Shown here in pieces: positions 1 through 8,151 of a stretch of 12,295 nucleotides of DNA (position 1 is the stretch's first letter; every line of letters starts with the position of its first letter). Source of the DNA: Podila epigama (taxonomy: Eukaryota; Mortierellomycota; Mortierellomycetes; Mortierellales; Mortierellaceae); contig JAAAVE010000815.1 in the NCBI GenBank assembly GCA_015679605.1, positions 1-12,295 of the forward strand. Direction: 5' to 3'. The position numbers and the translations under genes are program-made. The notes beneath the pieces are model-generated. The model was not told the origin of the DNA, made no database searches, and saw nothing but the letters and a program-made list of their open reading frames with translations.

Positions 1-3000
1 GCAACTCAGTCGTCACCCTACTTCATGAGCCTGGGCGATCGTTCCGTCGGATGGCTTCCTGCCGTACCCGCGGTCATCGCAGGAGGCCTCTGGGCTCTCT
101 CTACCGCCCGACCATCGTCCTCGCTCCTCACTCTCTCTCCTTTCTCCATCCTCCTCGCTGCGCTGACTTCGTTCCTCGCCTACCTCATCTTGTCTTTCCA
201 CATCCGTTATAACCATCACAAGACCAGGTCAAGGTTCCTCTCCGCAGCATCCATAGGCTTGCTTATCCATGACGCGCCACATATAAAGCGGCAGCAACCC
301 TCTTGTTCCTCTACACCATCACCATCATCTTCTTCTTCTTCATCATCACAGACTGTTCAATTTACACATTCAAAGGAGCTCCCTGAACAGCATCAGCAAA
401 TGAAGCCTCAGGAGCATCTGCAGGACAAGGCAGATAGAAAGGAGGCAGGGCCATTGAAAGCAACACGGATACCAGCCACTCTAGACGTCAATCCTTTTCC
501 GTCTTCTTCTACCAGTAATACATCCCCTTTACAAGTACTTGATTCTCAACAGAGCCCATCCTCGGATCGGCGAGAATGGGATCATGTTGTCATTGGAGGT
601 GAGTGGGCCTGCTGTGCGTGCGAAAAAAAAAGAAGAGAATGTTGGAGACAACATAGGTTGAACGAATGGATCACATGGAGAAAAAAGGCTTGTTGTCTGT
701 GTTGTCTAATTGTTTTCTTGTTTTTTTATTCTTCTCTTTTGGATCTTGTATCCGGACTGAACTTGGATGCTCTCTCAATTTTCCCCCTCCCCCATGGTCA
801 AACAGAGGGACAAGAGGTATGTGCATCCGAGATTTGAACATGGCAGGTCATTCTCAAGATGGAAACATCCGAGGAGTGAGATTTGTTTATTGTTGTTTCT
901 GTCTGTAGGCTGTGTGCGTTCATGTACGACAGGGATGCTAACGGCTTGCCTTCTCTCTCACTTTCTTTTTTTTTCATTCCGTCTGTCTCTTGCACATTTC
1001 GTGACCACTCCTTCTTTCTCACTCTGTTCCTTTTCTACAGTCAATTCAGGCTGCAGTTCCGCTTGCTCAACAGCATCCTACAAGGTCCATTCTTGTACTG
1101 CTCGAGTCAGATGTCCAATCCAGTACCGTAATTAATAATGTGGAGCGTTGGGCAAGAAGCAAAGTGGTATGCCCTTTATGTTTTGTTCTGGTTCATTGCC
1201 TTGCCATAGACACAAACCAACACGCGTTCCAAAAAGGACACATTCGCACTTGTTCCAAGCAATTGCGCCCCTTATCTCTTATCTAACCTGCCTGCCTTCT
1301 CTCGTTGAGCATAGGCCTCTCTGGCGCAGCGACTGTGGTCCAATGAAGTCCTACGCACTGTCCACACTTTTCCACACCATGGATTGTCCAACCAGCACGA
1401 CAGCATGGTATGACACGTCTTGATAAGCATAGTTTCCATTGGCCCAAAGCCGAGGATAAGTCATCAAGCCCTTTTTAACATTCTTATTTTGATGGACTGG
1501 ACCATATAGATGGACATGAAAGGAAAGCACATCTCACTCCCACCTAATCTTTCTATTGGGGCAAACCTCCGTGCGACAAGACTTCTTATCAATCGGTCAG
1601 TGCCATCATCTGAGCAGCCCAAGGACGAGGTTCGGAGAATACCCTTGAAGAGATTTAGTAGTATGGGTGGCCAACGAAGTACTCTTAATGGCAACACTCT
1701 GCCACCACCACCACGGATACTAGGAGTGGAATATATCGACCATGGTAATGACTCGCATCTAGTATCATGCCTGTTACCCCCCTCATGAATAGTCTGTCTG
1801 CCTATGATTGACCTCCTTTAGAATGGATTCCTTTTACTAGAGAACAAGACGTATCATCTGTACTCTAAGAACGGGATTGTGTTTACCAGCAGGAAGCACC
1901 ACCTGGTACAGGCTCTGGATAGACTTGGCATCTCAAATAGTGGACTCTGCCGTCAAGGAGCAAAGACAGACTCAGGGTCATCATCGGACGATCCATCTAA
2001 TTGGCCACGGATGGTGTTTTCGATCAAATTGCAATATAGCCGTCAACGAAAGTTGTCCACACCAATGTCCAGAGTGGCTTCTCGGATGATGGACAGCTAT
2101 AGACATGTATTGCAGTCATGCGTCAACACACTGGATCGCTCTCAAAGCACTCCTTCCACAGGCAAGACGACAGGGCATTCCTCAAAGGAAGATTTACCAC
2201 TTGAGCCTGTCATCTTGTTTCGATCAAAGCGTACCCACCACAAGGGGCGTGTACAACCATGGACTCTGGATGGTGATGATGGTGATAAAGTATTTGACCT
2301 TGAAATCTCGGCGTCGACACAATCCCTTGATAGAGATCATCCAGCACAACTTTCAGTCAAAGTCGTGACAGAACCCATGCAGGATACCTTTGGCAATTTG
2401 GAAGAGATCCGAAAGGGTGAAGCTGTTTTGATGGAAGGGCTGGACTTGGCCAGGGAGATGGCGCGGAGAGCAGGCTGGACTTGCTTGGATGAAGATGACT
2501 GTCAGATGATAGAATGGGTCCGCGACCAGATGGTCATTCAGTGGTCGACTAAGGGCAATGACCCCAAGTGGTCCATCAACAAGATGAGTTCTGAGGTTCA
2601 AGGTCTGGAGCTTCATTCGTGGATCATAGACATGCGGGAGAGTAGTCATAAGACCAAGACACCAACTCTTTCTCCGTATGCTTCACGGACACACTCTTTT
2701 AGCGGACCGAGAAGAGATGCTGCTGGAGGAGGAGGAGGAGGAGGAGGGCATCATCGAGATTCGACTTTGGAGCGGTTACAGGGAGCGGCAGGCATACTAG
2801 ATGCAAACAAGTCGGCCAGCAAGGGACTGTTGCCGAGTGTGACGGCTGTTGTCGAAGACGGAGCCAAGGGAACAAGGGTACACAGGAAGAGTGTCGATCG
2901 TGGAGGAGCACTACATGGCAATGGATCCGTAGCCAGCAAACGCTCACCTTTGATTGGGACAATTACCTCTGACTCTGAGATCAACAGTACGTTGCCACCA

Positions 3001-4122
3001 CAGCGACCAGGGCTGGTGACTTCATTTGGAGGATTTTCATCATTGAGCGAGTCCCGTTCGCACACTTTGGCTCTTGCTAAGCAAACAGAAGATCACTTGG
3101 GGCTCGCTTTATCGATTCCGAGCCCTCTGGGGTCGTTGCCCAGTCCAGCTGTTAGTCCCAGCCCAAAGGGTCCAAAGGAGAGTAACCTGGTGTCAAAGGA
3201 GAGTGACCTGGTGTCAAAGGAGAGCAACCTGGTGTCAAAGGAGAGCAACCTGGTGTCAAAGGAGAGTAACCTGGTGTCAAAGGAGAGTCACCTGGCGTCA
3301 AACGAAAACAGTCCATCTCAAAAGACGGCAGCGATGTTTAGTGAAGGCATTACAGCAGCAGATATTCTTGGATCGGGAGCTAGCACACCAAGCCGACCGG
3401 AGCCAAAGAAACTTTCACGGTTTAGTATCAAGAGCTATCAAATGGAACGAAACAACACGAGCACGGATTGGGGACTAGGCGACCATTTGAACCTGGGATC
3501 TAATGCGACGAATGTGTCAAAGCCCAACTCGCCTCCAACAACATCGCTGTCGAGATTTTCGGCCTACAGCTCTTTGGGAAGCCCAACGACGTCGTCGAAA
3601 GCCAGGATGGAAAAGGAGCCAGAAATTGATTTCTTACAGGAGGTCAGTCCTCGAATTGGGACGACACAGGGTGGTTTTGCTGATAGTACTTCCTCTTGTA
3701 AGGGTGTCCTTTCGTTTGGGTTGGAACCGCCAGCGGAGTTGGTTCCTGATTTCCTAGGGGGCAGTTTGTCGCTCCCAAAGTATACCAGTGGAGGGACATT
3801 GGAACGGCCGCAGTCAAGCCAAAGCCTTGGGGCGAATGGTACGAGGACTGTACACTTTGCAGATTCTGAAGCGCGGCCTCGGGAGGAGATGCTGTTGAGG
3901 ACGGAATCTGATCCAGGGACGAAAAGAGTGCATGGATTTTCAGTGCAGGATGGTTTGAAGGAGGGTTCTGGATCGACCAGACGACCGTCGTTGGAATCGA
4001 GTGATTCGAATAGCTCGACAGGATCGGGACCCAACAACTCAAAGTCCAAGAATCATACAAGACGATCTTGGGGTCAAGGGATTGGGGGTAGCGATATCCT
4101 GGGTATCCAAGGATTGGTATGA
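1..4122 (+). CDS. Large membrane-anchored protein of unknown function, six-exon model, 5' end possibly outside window
   Basis: I do not recognise the family. Best splice model: 25-598, 806-816, 1041-1166, 1315-1407, 1510-1744 and 1841-4122. Phases agree at every junction and the total is 3321 nt (1106 residues plus TGA). All introns are GT...AG. The frame is open from base 1 to the first ATG at 25, and that ATG has T at -3 while the other three genes have A. The true start may therefore lie upstream. Visible protein features: hydrophobic segments at about residues 9-27 and 34-60; a Ser run near 95-108; a strand-turn-helix-strand-like stretch (VVIGG...SILVLLES) near 187-220, which is only suggestive; a middle part at about 330-610 with mixed charged and hydrophobic composition that looks folded; Gly8 at 642-649; and a Ser/Thr/Pro-rich, probably disordered tail with heptapeptide repeats at 792-833. 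An N-terminally anchored scaffold or organelle-contact protein is conceivable, but nothing here proves it. Confidence is high that a gene exists and moderate for exons 1-2. Confidence 0.8.
599..805 (+). other. Intron 1 of the large gene (207 nt, stop-free, multiple of three)
   Basis: The donor GTGAGT at 599 is near-consensus. The acceptor at 801-805 (AACAG) follows a pyrimidine-rich stretch, with a branch-like CTGAAC near 757. Splicing leaves an 11-nt microexon (806-816) ending at a good GTATGT donor. The intron is 3 x 69 nt and has no stop in the coding frame, so the alternative exon 25-816 is equally consistent with the reading frame. The splicing status is undecided from sequence alone. 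Confidence 0.6.
2725..2748 (+). repeat. In-frame GGA trinucleotide run (Gly8)
   Basis: Seven GGA codons and one GGG encode eight glycines at residues 642-649 of the large protein. The run sits at the junction between the folded-looking middle part and the Ser-rich tail, so it is probably a flexible linker. Confidence 0.9.
3175..3300 (+). repeat. Coding minisatellite, six 21-bp units (KESNLVS heptapeptide)
   Basis: Six head-to-tail 21-bp units start at 3175, 3196, 3217, 3238, 3259 and 3280, in frame inside the last exon of the large gene. Units encode K-E-S-N/D/H-L-V/A-S. Differences are few: Asp in unit 2, His and Ala in unit 6, and AGT/AGC Ser codons. A degenerate partial unit (Asn-Glu-Asn-Ser) follows. 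The near-identity at DNA level indicates recent unit duplication. Confidence 0.95.
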
Positions 4123-4145
4123 AAAGAGTGTTTGCCTTTCTTTTA

Positions 4146-4161
4146 ATATATATATATATAT
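4146..4161. repeat. (AT)8 run just past the large gene's stop
   Basis: Eight AT dinucleotides begin 24 bases after the TGA stop and are followed by a T/A-rich stretch to about 4205. An AT-rich 3' region of this kind often contains fungal polyadenylation signals. No canonical AATAAA was seen nearby, so the 3' end is not placed. Confidence 0.8.
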
Positions 4162-4566
4162 GTTACATATTGTTTATTTCATTATTATTTTTTAATTATT
4201 ATTTTGAAGGAGCTGTAATACTATACATGTTGCTCTTAGTGGCCATGGACAAGAAGGGTACTTTTGGGATGGGATTCGTATTGCGATCCCACTTGCTAGG
4301 AAGGAGTAAGGAACGAAGGAAGGAGGAAAGGAAGAAAGAAAGAAATGAAAAAGACTGTCGGATGGTTGGTAAAATGTGGTTCAGAGATGCAAAACAACCT
4401 TGAGCAGCTTGGATTGGAATCGGGCAAGGCATTTCGGCCCTTTTGCTTGTTCACGATTTTCTTTCTTTTGACAGATTGTGCAATGTTTTTCACAAGTTCA
4501 GTTGAACAGTGGTTGTGTGCAACAATATGCACATGTCCACATCCATGCAGCATGCAGCATGCACCA

Positions 4567-4607
4567 ATGCGCATGCGTGTGCGTATGCGATTTTTTTTTT
4601 TTTTTTT
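4567..4607. repeat. 23-nt alternating purine-pyrimidine run followed by T17
   Basis: Bases 4567-4589 alternate purine and pyrimidine without a break, built from GC, GT and AT steps. After one A comes an uninterrupted run of 17 T (4591-4607). A second TGCATG-rich stretch follows at about 4617-4640. No gene is apparent here. Confidence 0.85.
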
Positions 4608-5403
4608 GTGTGTTTGTGCATGCGGATGCATATGCATACACAGATGGAGATGAAGATGCTGTGCAAAGTCCTAGCATCAAGAGGCATGATGCAAGATGCA
4701 GTTCCTGTGCAACAGGTTTTTTTTTTTTTTGTTTTCAAGAGTTTACGCGAGTAAAAAGCAAGGAGTACAGTTCTCTAGTATGTAGACCCATGTCATGAAA
4801 GAAGGTCGCTAAGCTATCCTTACAATTTCGATGGGGGGTGTATTTTTTTTTCTTTCCATTGTGTGTATGTGGATGAGTGTGTGTATGTTGAATGTGATGA
4901 GTGGATGAGTGTGGTTTCGATGGTATGAGTGACATGACATGACATGTTCATGGATATCCTTATCCATAAACCAAAAGGAAAATGTATCCTCCTCCTTCTC
5001 GAGACCATGCTGAATGAGCATCAGCACAAGAAAACAATACATACCGAGCATGGTGCGTAAGCAAAAATAATAATAGAGACACAAAAATCCATGTCAGAAG
5101 AGGATGGTTGGAGTACCTTACTGTAGGGAAAGGAGAATAGACGAACAGACAACGAACAAGACGGTGCGGTTACGCGGTAGCAGAAAAGGTAGAGAAGAGT
5201 TTTTTTTCTTTGTCCATCTTGTCCATCTTGTCATGACGGATGGTGAGAAAGGGTTCTTTGCCGATCGATACACATACACCATGCGCGAATCGGCCATGAC
5301 ACATCTTTTGTCCATCCATCCAGAGGACGCACAGGACACACAGGACAACAAAAACAACTATTGGCACAATGTGTAAAGGGCAAAAAGTGCAATGTGCAAA
5401 GGG

Positions 5404-5449
5404 CAAGGTGACAAGGTGATATGGTGATATGGTGACAAGGCGACAAGGA
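5404..5449 (+). repeat. Short imperfect tandem repeat of GGTGACAA / GGTGATAT units
   Basis: Five or six imperfect 8-9-bp units (GGTGACAA, GGTGATAT, GGCGACAA) lie head to tail in non-coding sequence. No function can be assigned. Confidence 0.7.
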
Positions 5450-5545
5450 GGTGAACAAAAGATGACAAGTTGAAAAAGGGCAGATGCGCCAACAAAGACC
5501 AGGTCCAAGTCCTAATCCGGCTCCCTTGTCAGGCACCTCATCGCT

Positions 5546-5564
5546 GTGTGCATGTGCATGTGCA

Positions 5565-5598
<34 letters not shown>
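5546..5598 (+). repeat. TGTGCA ladder running into (TG)14
   Basis: Hexamer-like TGTGCA units (about 5546-5570) merge into 14 pure TG dinucleotides at 5571-5598. This is a dinucleotide microsatellite in non-coding DNA and would be length-variable between strains. Confidence 0.9.
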
Positions 5599-5739
5599 AT
5601 GGAGATATAACATTGCAGCATGGATGTATGTTGACCGATGCAAAATGCGACATGCAGGGCCATTCATCATCCATCCCTTTCTTCTCTCTTCACTCTCTCT
5701 CCTTTTTTGTTGTTTATTGCTCATTGTCCGATCTTACAT

Positions 5740-5786
5740 GACCATAGACCATGGATATAGACCATGGACATGGACCATGGACCATG
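5740..5786 (+). repeat. GACCATGG-type tandem ladder
   Basis: Repeated GACCAT/GGA elements, several containing the palindrome CCATGG, lie in a 47-bp stretch. The units are imperfect (ATAGACC, ATGGACC, ATATAGACC). No coding frame fits. Confidence 0.75.
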
Positions 5787-5842
5787 TATGTCCATTGAAC
5801 ACGGTTATCATACGGTGGGATATCGGTTTAAATGAATGAAAA

Positions 5843-6631
5843 GAACAATATTTCATCCTCACTGTCCTTCCTGTCTTCTCTCCTGTCCCTTTCTTCTCCT
5901 TCGTCTCGTTCCTATTCTCTCTTATTCTTCTCCCTTTCAGACCTCCTTTTTCTTCTTCTTCTTCTGCTTCTTCTTTCCTTCTTCACTCGTCTTTGTCTTT
6001 GACATCCATCGTCTTTCTTCTCATCGTCTTCTCTACATTGTTGTCATCATCTTCTTCTTTTGTCTTCTTCTTCTGTCCTCCTTCTTCTTCATCTCTCTCT
6101 CTATTTCTCCACATAGACCCTTTTTCTCCTCCTCCTTCTCTCCTCTTCTCTTCTCTTCTAGTAACCATACTCTTGGTAAAGCTGCAACAGACATCTTGCA
6201 TAAACACACACATCCAAAAGACCATACCTTGCTTTGTTTTTCTCTTTTTTACTTTGCCACTTTTATCCTTTTTCATCTTTTTGTATATCCCAAACATCCA
6301 TTCATCCATCCACTCAGCTTATATCCCTTTTGCATCTCCATCTCTACATCCTCCCTCTTCCCCTTCCCCTCACTCTACACTCCTCCACACGCACATCCTC
6401 TTGTCTCTCTCTGTCTCTCCGCGGTGGCGATTATCAATGACCCAGGCCAGAGTGACCACATCAGCCCATCGTTACAATCATTCTACAATTGCAAAGAATC
6501 AAGGTGGCTTTACCTTCCATCACTTCATCCATCCTGACCTTTTCTTTTTTCTATTTCTTCACCTTCGTTTTCTACTTTTTCTTCTTCTTTTTCTTCTTCT
6601 TCTTCTTCTTCTCCATCATCAGTCATCTCTT
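5843..6631 (+). repeat. Pyrimidine-rich tract of about 790 bp upstream of the coiled-coil gene
   Basis: The + strand is mostly C and T across this interval, with blocks of CTT/TTC and TCTCTT and a (TTC)7 run at 6591-6611. Less biased interruptions lie at about 6161-6225 and 6421-6535. Stops are scarce because of the composition, which creates long meaningless frames of Ser, Phe and Leu. The 3' end abuts the ATG at 6671 by about 40 bases. It probably includes promoter and 5' UTR sequence, and may include a 5' UTR intron ending at the CATCATCAG near 6621. Confidence 0.8.
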
Positions 6632-6670
6632 CCGAGCGACTTTGGCATTCATTCTCTCCAAAAATACAAT

Positions 6671-7249
6671 ATGGCCGCAACACTCCAAAAGAAACCCCTC
6701 TCGATGCTGGAAAGAGCCCAGCTCGAACAAGAACGCGACCAGCTCCGATTACGCCTCATCGAAACCCAAAAGGAGTATCAGACCGTCCAAGGATCCATTC
6801 CGCCCTTTCAGCAACTCGTCCTCACTACACATGCACAAGTTGCAGCAGCGAAACAAACACTATTACAGGCGCGAGGAACTTCTACTACTTCTTCTTGTTC
6901 GACTACGCCTTCTCCAACGACCTCCATGACCATGTTCACTTGGCCACCCTCTGCATGTTCTTCTCCAACCCAATCATCACCAGCGCTTAGTCGTGCACCA
7001 TCCTTCTCGAATGTATTACCACCACAACAGCAACATCAAGAGTCAGCAGCAGTCTCATCCGAGACGACAACTCTCATGACACAAGAAACTATAACACGAC
7101 TGGAACAGGAACACTTCGCCCTCGGATTAAAGCTGTCGCAGTTGTTGAGAGAAAAGGCAGAAGCAGAAGAAACCAAAAAGAAGCTAGGCGATGGCATGAA
7201 TCGTGCCAAGGTCAGGATTCGAGAGATTGAACAAAAGTTGGCCGAGTGA
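6671..7249 (+). CDS. Small coiled-coil protein of unknown function, single exon
   Basis: The frame encodes 192 residues and I do not recognise the family. The start ATG at 6671 is chosen because it directly follows the pyrimidine tract, has A at -3 and G at +4, and opens sequence of normal coding composition. The same frame is open further left only because that tract lacks stops. N-terminal residues 13-45 are rich in Glu, Gln, Arg and Leu with heptad-like spacing (LERAQLEQERDQLRLRL) and should form a coiled coil. Residues 46-68 are mixed helical. Residues 69-135 are a Ser/Thr/Pro/Gln-rich linker, likely disordered. Residues 138-192 are again strongly helical and charged, ending IREIEQKLAE. 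There is no signal peptide or membrane segment, so it is probably a soluble cytosolic or nuclear adaptor, oligomeric through the two coils. The assignment as a real gene rests on composition and codon regularity. Confidence 0.65.
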   Translation: MAATLQKKPLSMLERAQLEQERDQLRLRLIETQKEYQTVQGSIPPFQQLVLTTHAQVAAAKQTLLQARGTSTTSSCSTTPSPTTSMTMFTWPPSACSSPTQSSPALSRAPSFSNVLPPQQQHQESAAVSSETTTLMTQETITRLEQEHFALGLKLSQLLREKAEAEETKKKLGDGMNRAKVRIREIEQKLAE

Positions 7250-8151
7250 AGGGACACCAAAAAAGCGGAGAAGAGAAGAGGGGAGGATTGTTAGAGAGGG
7301 AGGGGAAAGTTTGAGTTGAGAGAAGAAAAAAAAAGAAAAAAATCGATAGGAAGAGAAAAGGAGGAAGCGAGGTCTAGGACTGACTACCGAGACGCGTGCT
7401 TGGTCTAGTACTTGTCAAGCGAACAATGGTTGTCTATCCGTTCAGCTATCCCGCTCTGTTCCTCTAGTCCTTTTTTTTGGAGTTCTCGTTTGAGATGGCT
7501 TTTGTTCGAGATGGTTGTTGGATGGCGACCATTTAACGAATCGACACAAACAACAGCAAAGCAACCAACTAAAACAGTTCAAGACTCAAGAGTTGGAGCA
7601 AAAAGGAAAGAGAGACACAATCGAACATCCAGCCTTTCGCGGACGGACTGCTCCTATCAGATGAACAAGAAACCTTCGCAACTAGCCGTTTGGGAGTGTC
7701 GCCCCTAGGCTACCGCATACACACGCACACGCACATGCACTTGCACGCAAAACAAACAGGGCCTGCCACACACAACCCACTGATACGATCATGCTGATGA
7801 CCTTTGATGATAATAAACGATATGGAAACAAAAAAAGAAAATATTGTGGGGAACGCGTTTTTCGTGTGAAGAAGCGAGGCGAGGCGTGGGAAGAAAAAAT
7901 ATACCTGACTGGTGATGGCATTATTTCCAAACAAAAATGTGTTACTTCCATGCATAACAGACTCGGGTCTCTCTCCATTTTTGGCCAATTTTCTCCGACC
8001 TTTTTTACACACCGTAATCCTTTTTTCTTCCCAATCAATTCCATTCACCACATCAGCATCCTTCTCAATCACACATCATACACTCGTTTTCACTCTCACA
8101 CACACACACATTCATACACACACATACACCTATACATACACTCACAACACA
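7250..8151. other. Spacer between the coiled-coil gene and isa1
   Basis: The first 125 bases (7250-7374) are purine-rich on the + strand (GGAGAAGAGAAG, A-runs) and form the 3' region of the preceding gene. The middle has no supportable gene. The 98-codon frame at 7412-7708 begins at a TTG and has no recognisable content. From 7715 there is CA-rich sequence, then a single TGATAA at 7808-7813, and the last 55 bases before isa1 are CA-rich leader. The isa1 promoter must lie here, but no TATA box was placed with confidence. Confidence 0.6.
8097..8151 (+). repeat. CA-rich leader directly upstream of isa1
   Basis: Bases 8097-8151 are almost a pure (CA)/(CATA) run with no G until the start codon ATG at 8152. 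The unstructured G-free composition is typical of an efficient fungal 5' leader. The ATG has A at -3. Confidence 0.75.

Larger units (their letters stand above)
4123..6670. other. Gene-poor spacer of about 2.5 kb with microsatellites and a pyrimidine tract
   Basis: No reading frame here has convincing coding character. Those longer than 60 codons run through homopolymer or dinucleotide tracts and give Cys/His/Phe-rich low-complexity products. The spacer holds the 3' region of the large gene with (AT)8 at 4146-4161, a purine-rich stretch at 4299-4353, T17 at 4591-4607 and T14 at 4717-4730. It also has TG- and GTGA-type repeats at 4860-4915 and 5404-5449, (TG)14 at 5571-5598, a GACCATGG ladder at 5740-5786, and the CT-rich tract at 5843-6631. 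The right part presumably carries the promoter and 5' UTR of the coiled-coil gene. Confidence 0.7.

Noticed and set aside
2699-3065. Antisense Leu- and Pro-rich frames over the Gly8 region
   Set aside because: They are shadows of the coding exon, produced by the GGA repeat read backwards.
3564-4060. Two long - strand frames inside the last exon of the large gene
   Set aside because: They are antisense shadows of a well-supported coding exon, with no domain or start context.
4345-4653. 102-codon + strand frame with Cys/Met/Arg-rich end
   Set aside because: Its second half is a translation of the TGCGCATG and T17 tracts, with no recognisable content.
5231-5674. 147-codon - strand frame with His-Thr repeats
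   Set aside because: It is created by reading the (TG)14 repeat on the opposite strand.
5836-6537. 233-codon frame rich in Ser, Phe and Leu
   Set aside because: It is open only because the pyrimidine tract lacks stops. The product is low-complexity with no domain.
5993-6670. N-terminal extension of the coiled-coil gene from a TTG at 5993 or an ATG at 6437
   Set aside because: The added sequence is the translated CT-rich tract (poly-Phe/Leu). The ATG at 6671 has good context and starts normal coding composition.
7412-7708. 98-codon frame between the coiled-coil gene and isa1
   Set aside because: It starts at TTG and has no recognisable features, with composition like the surrounding spacer.
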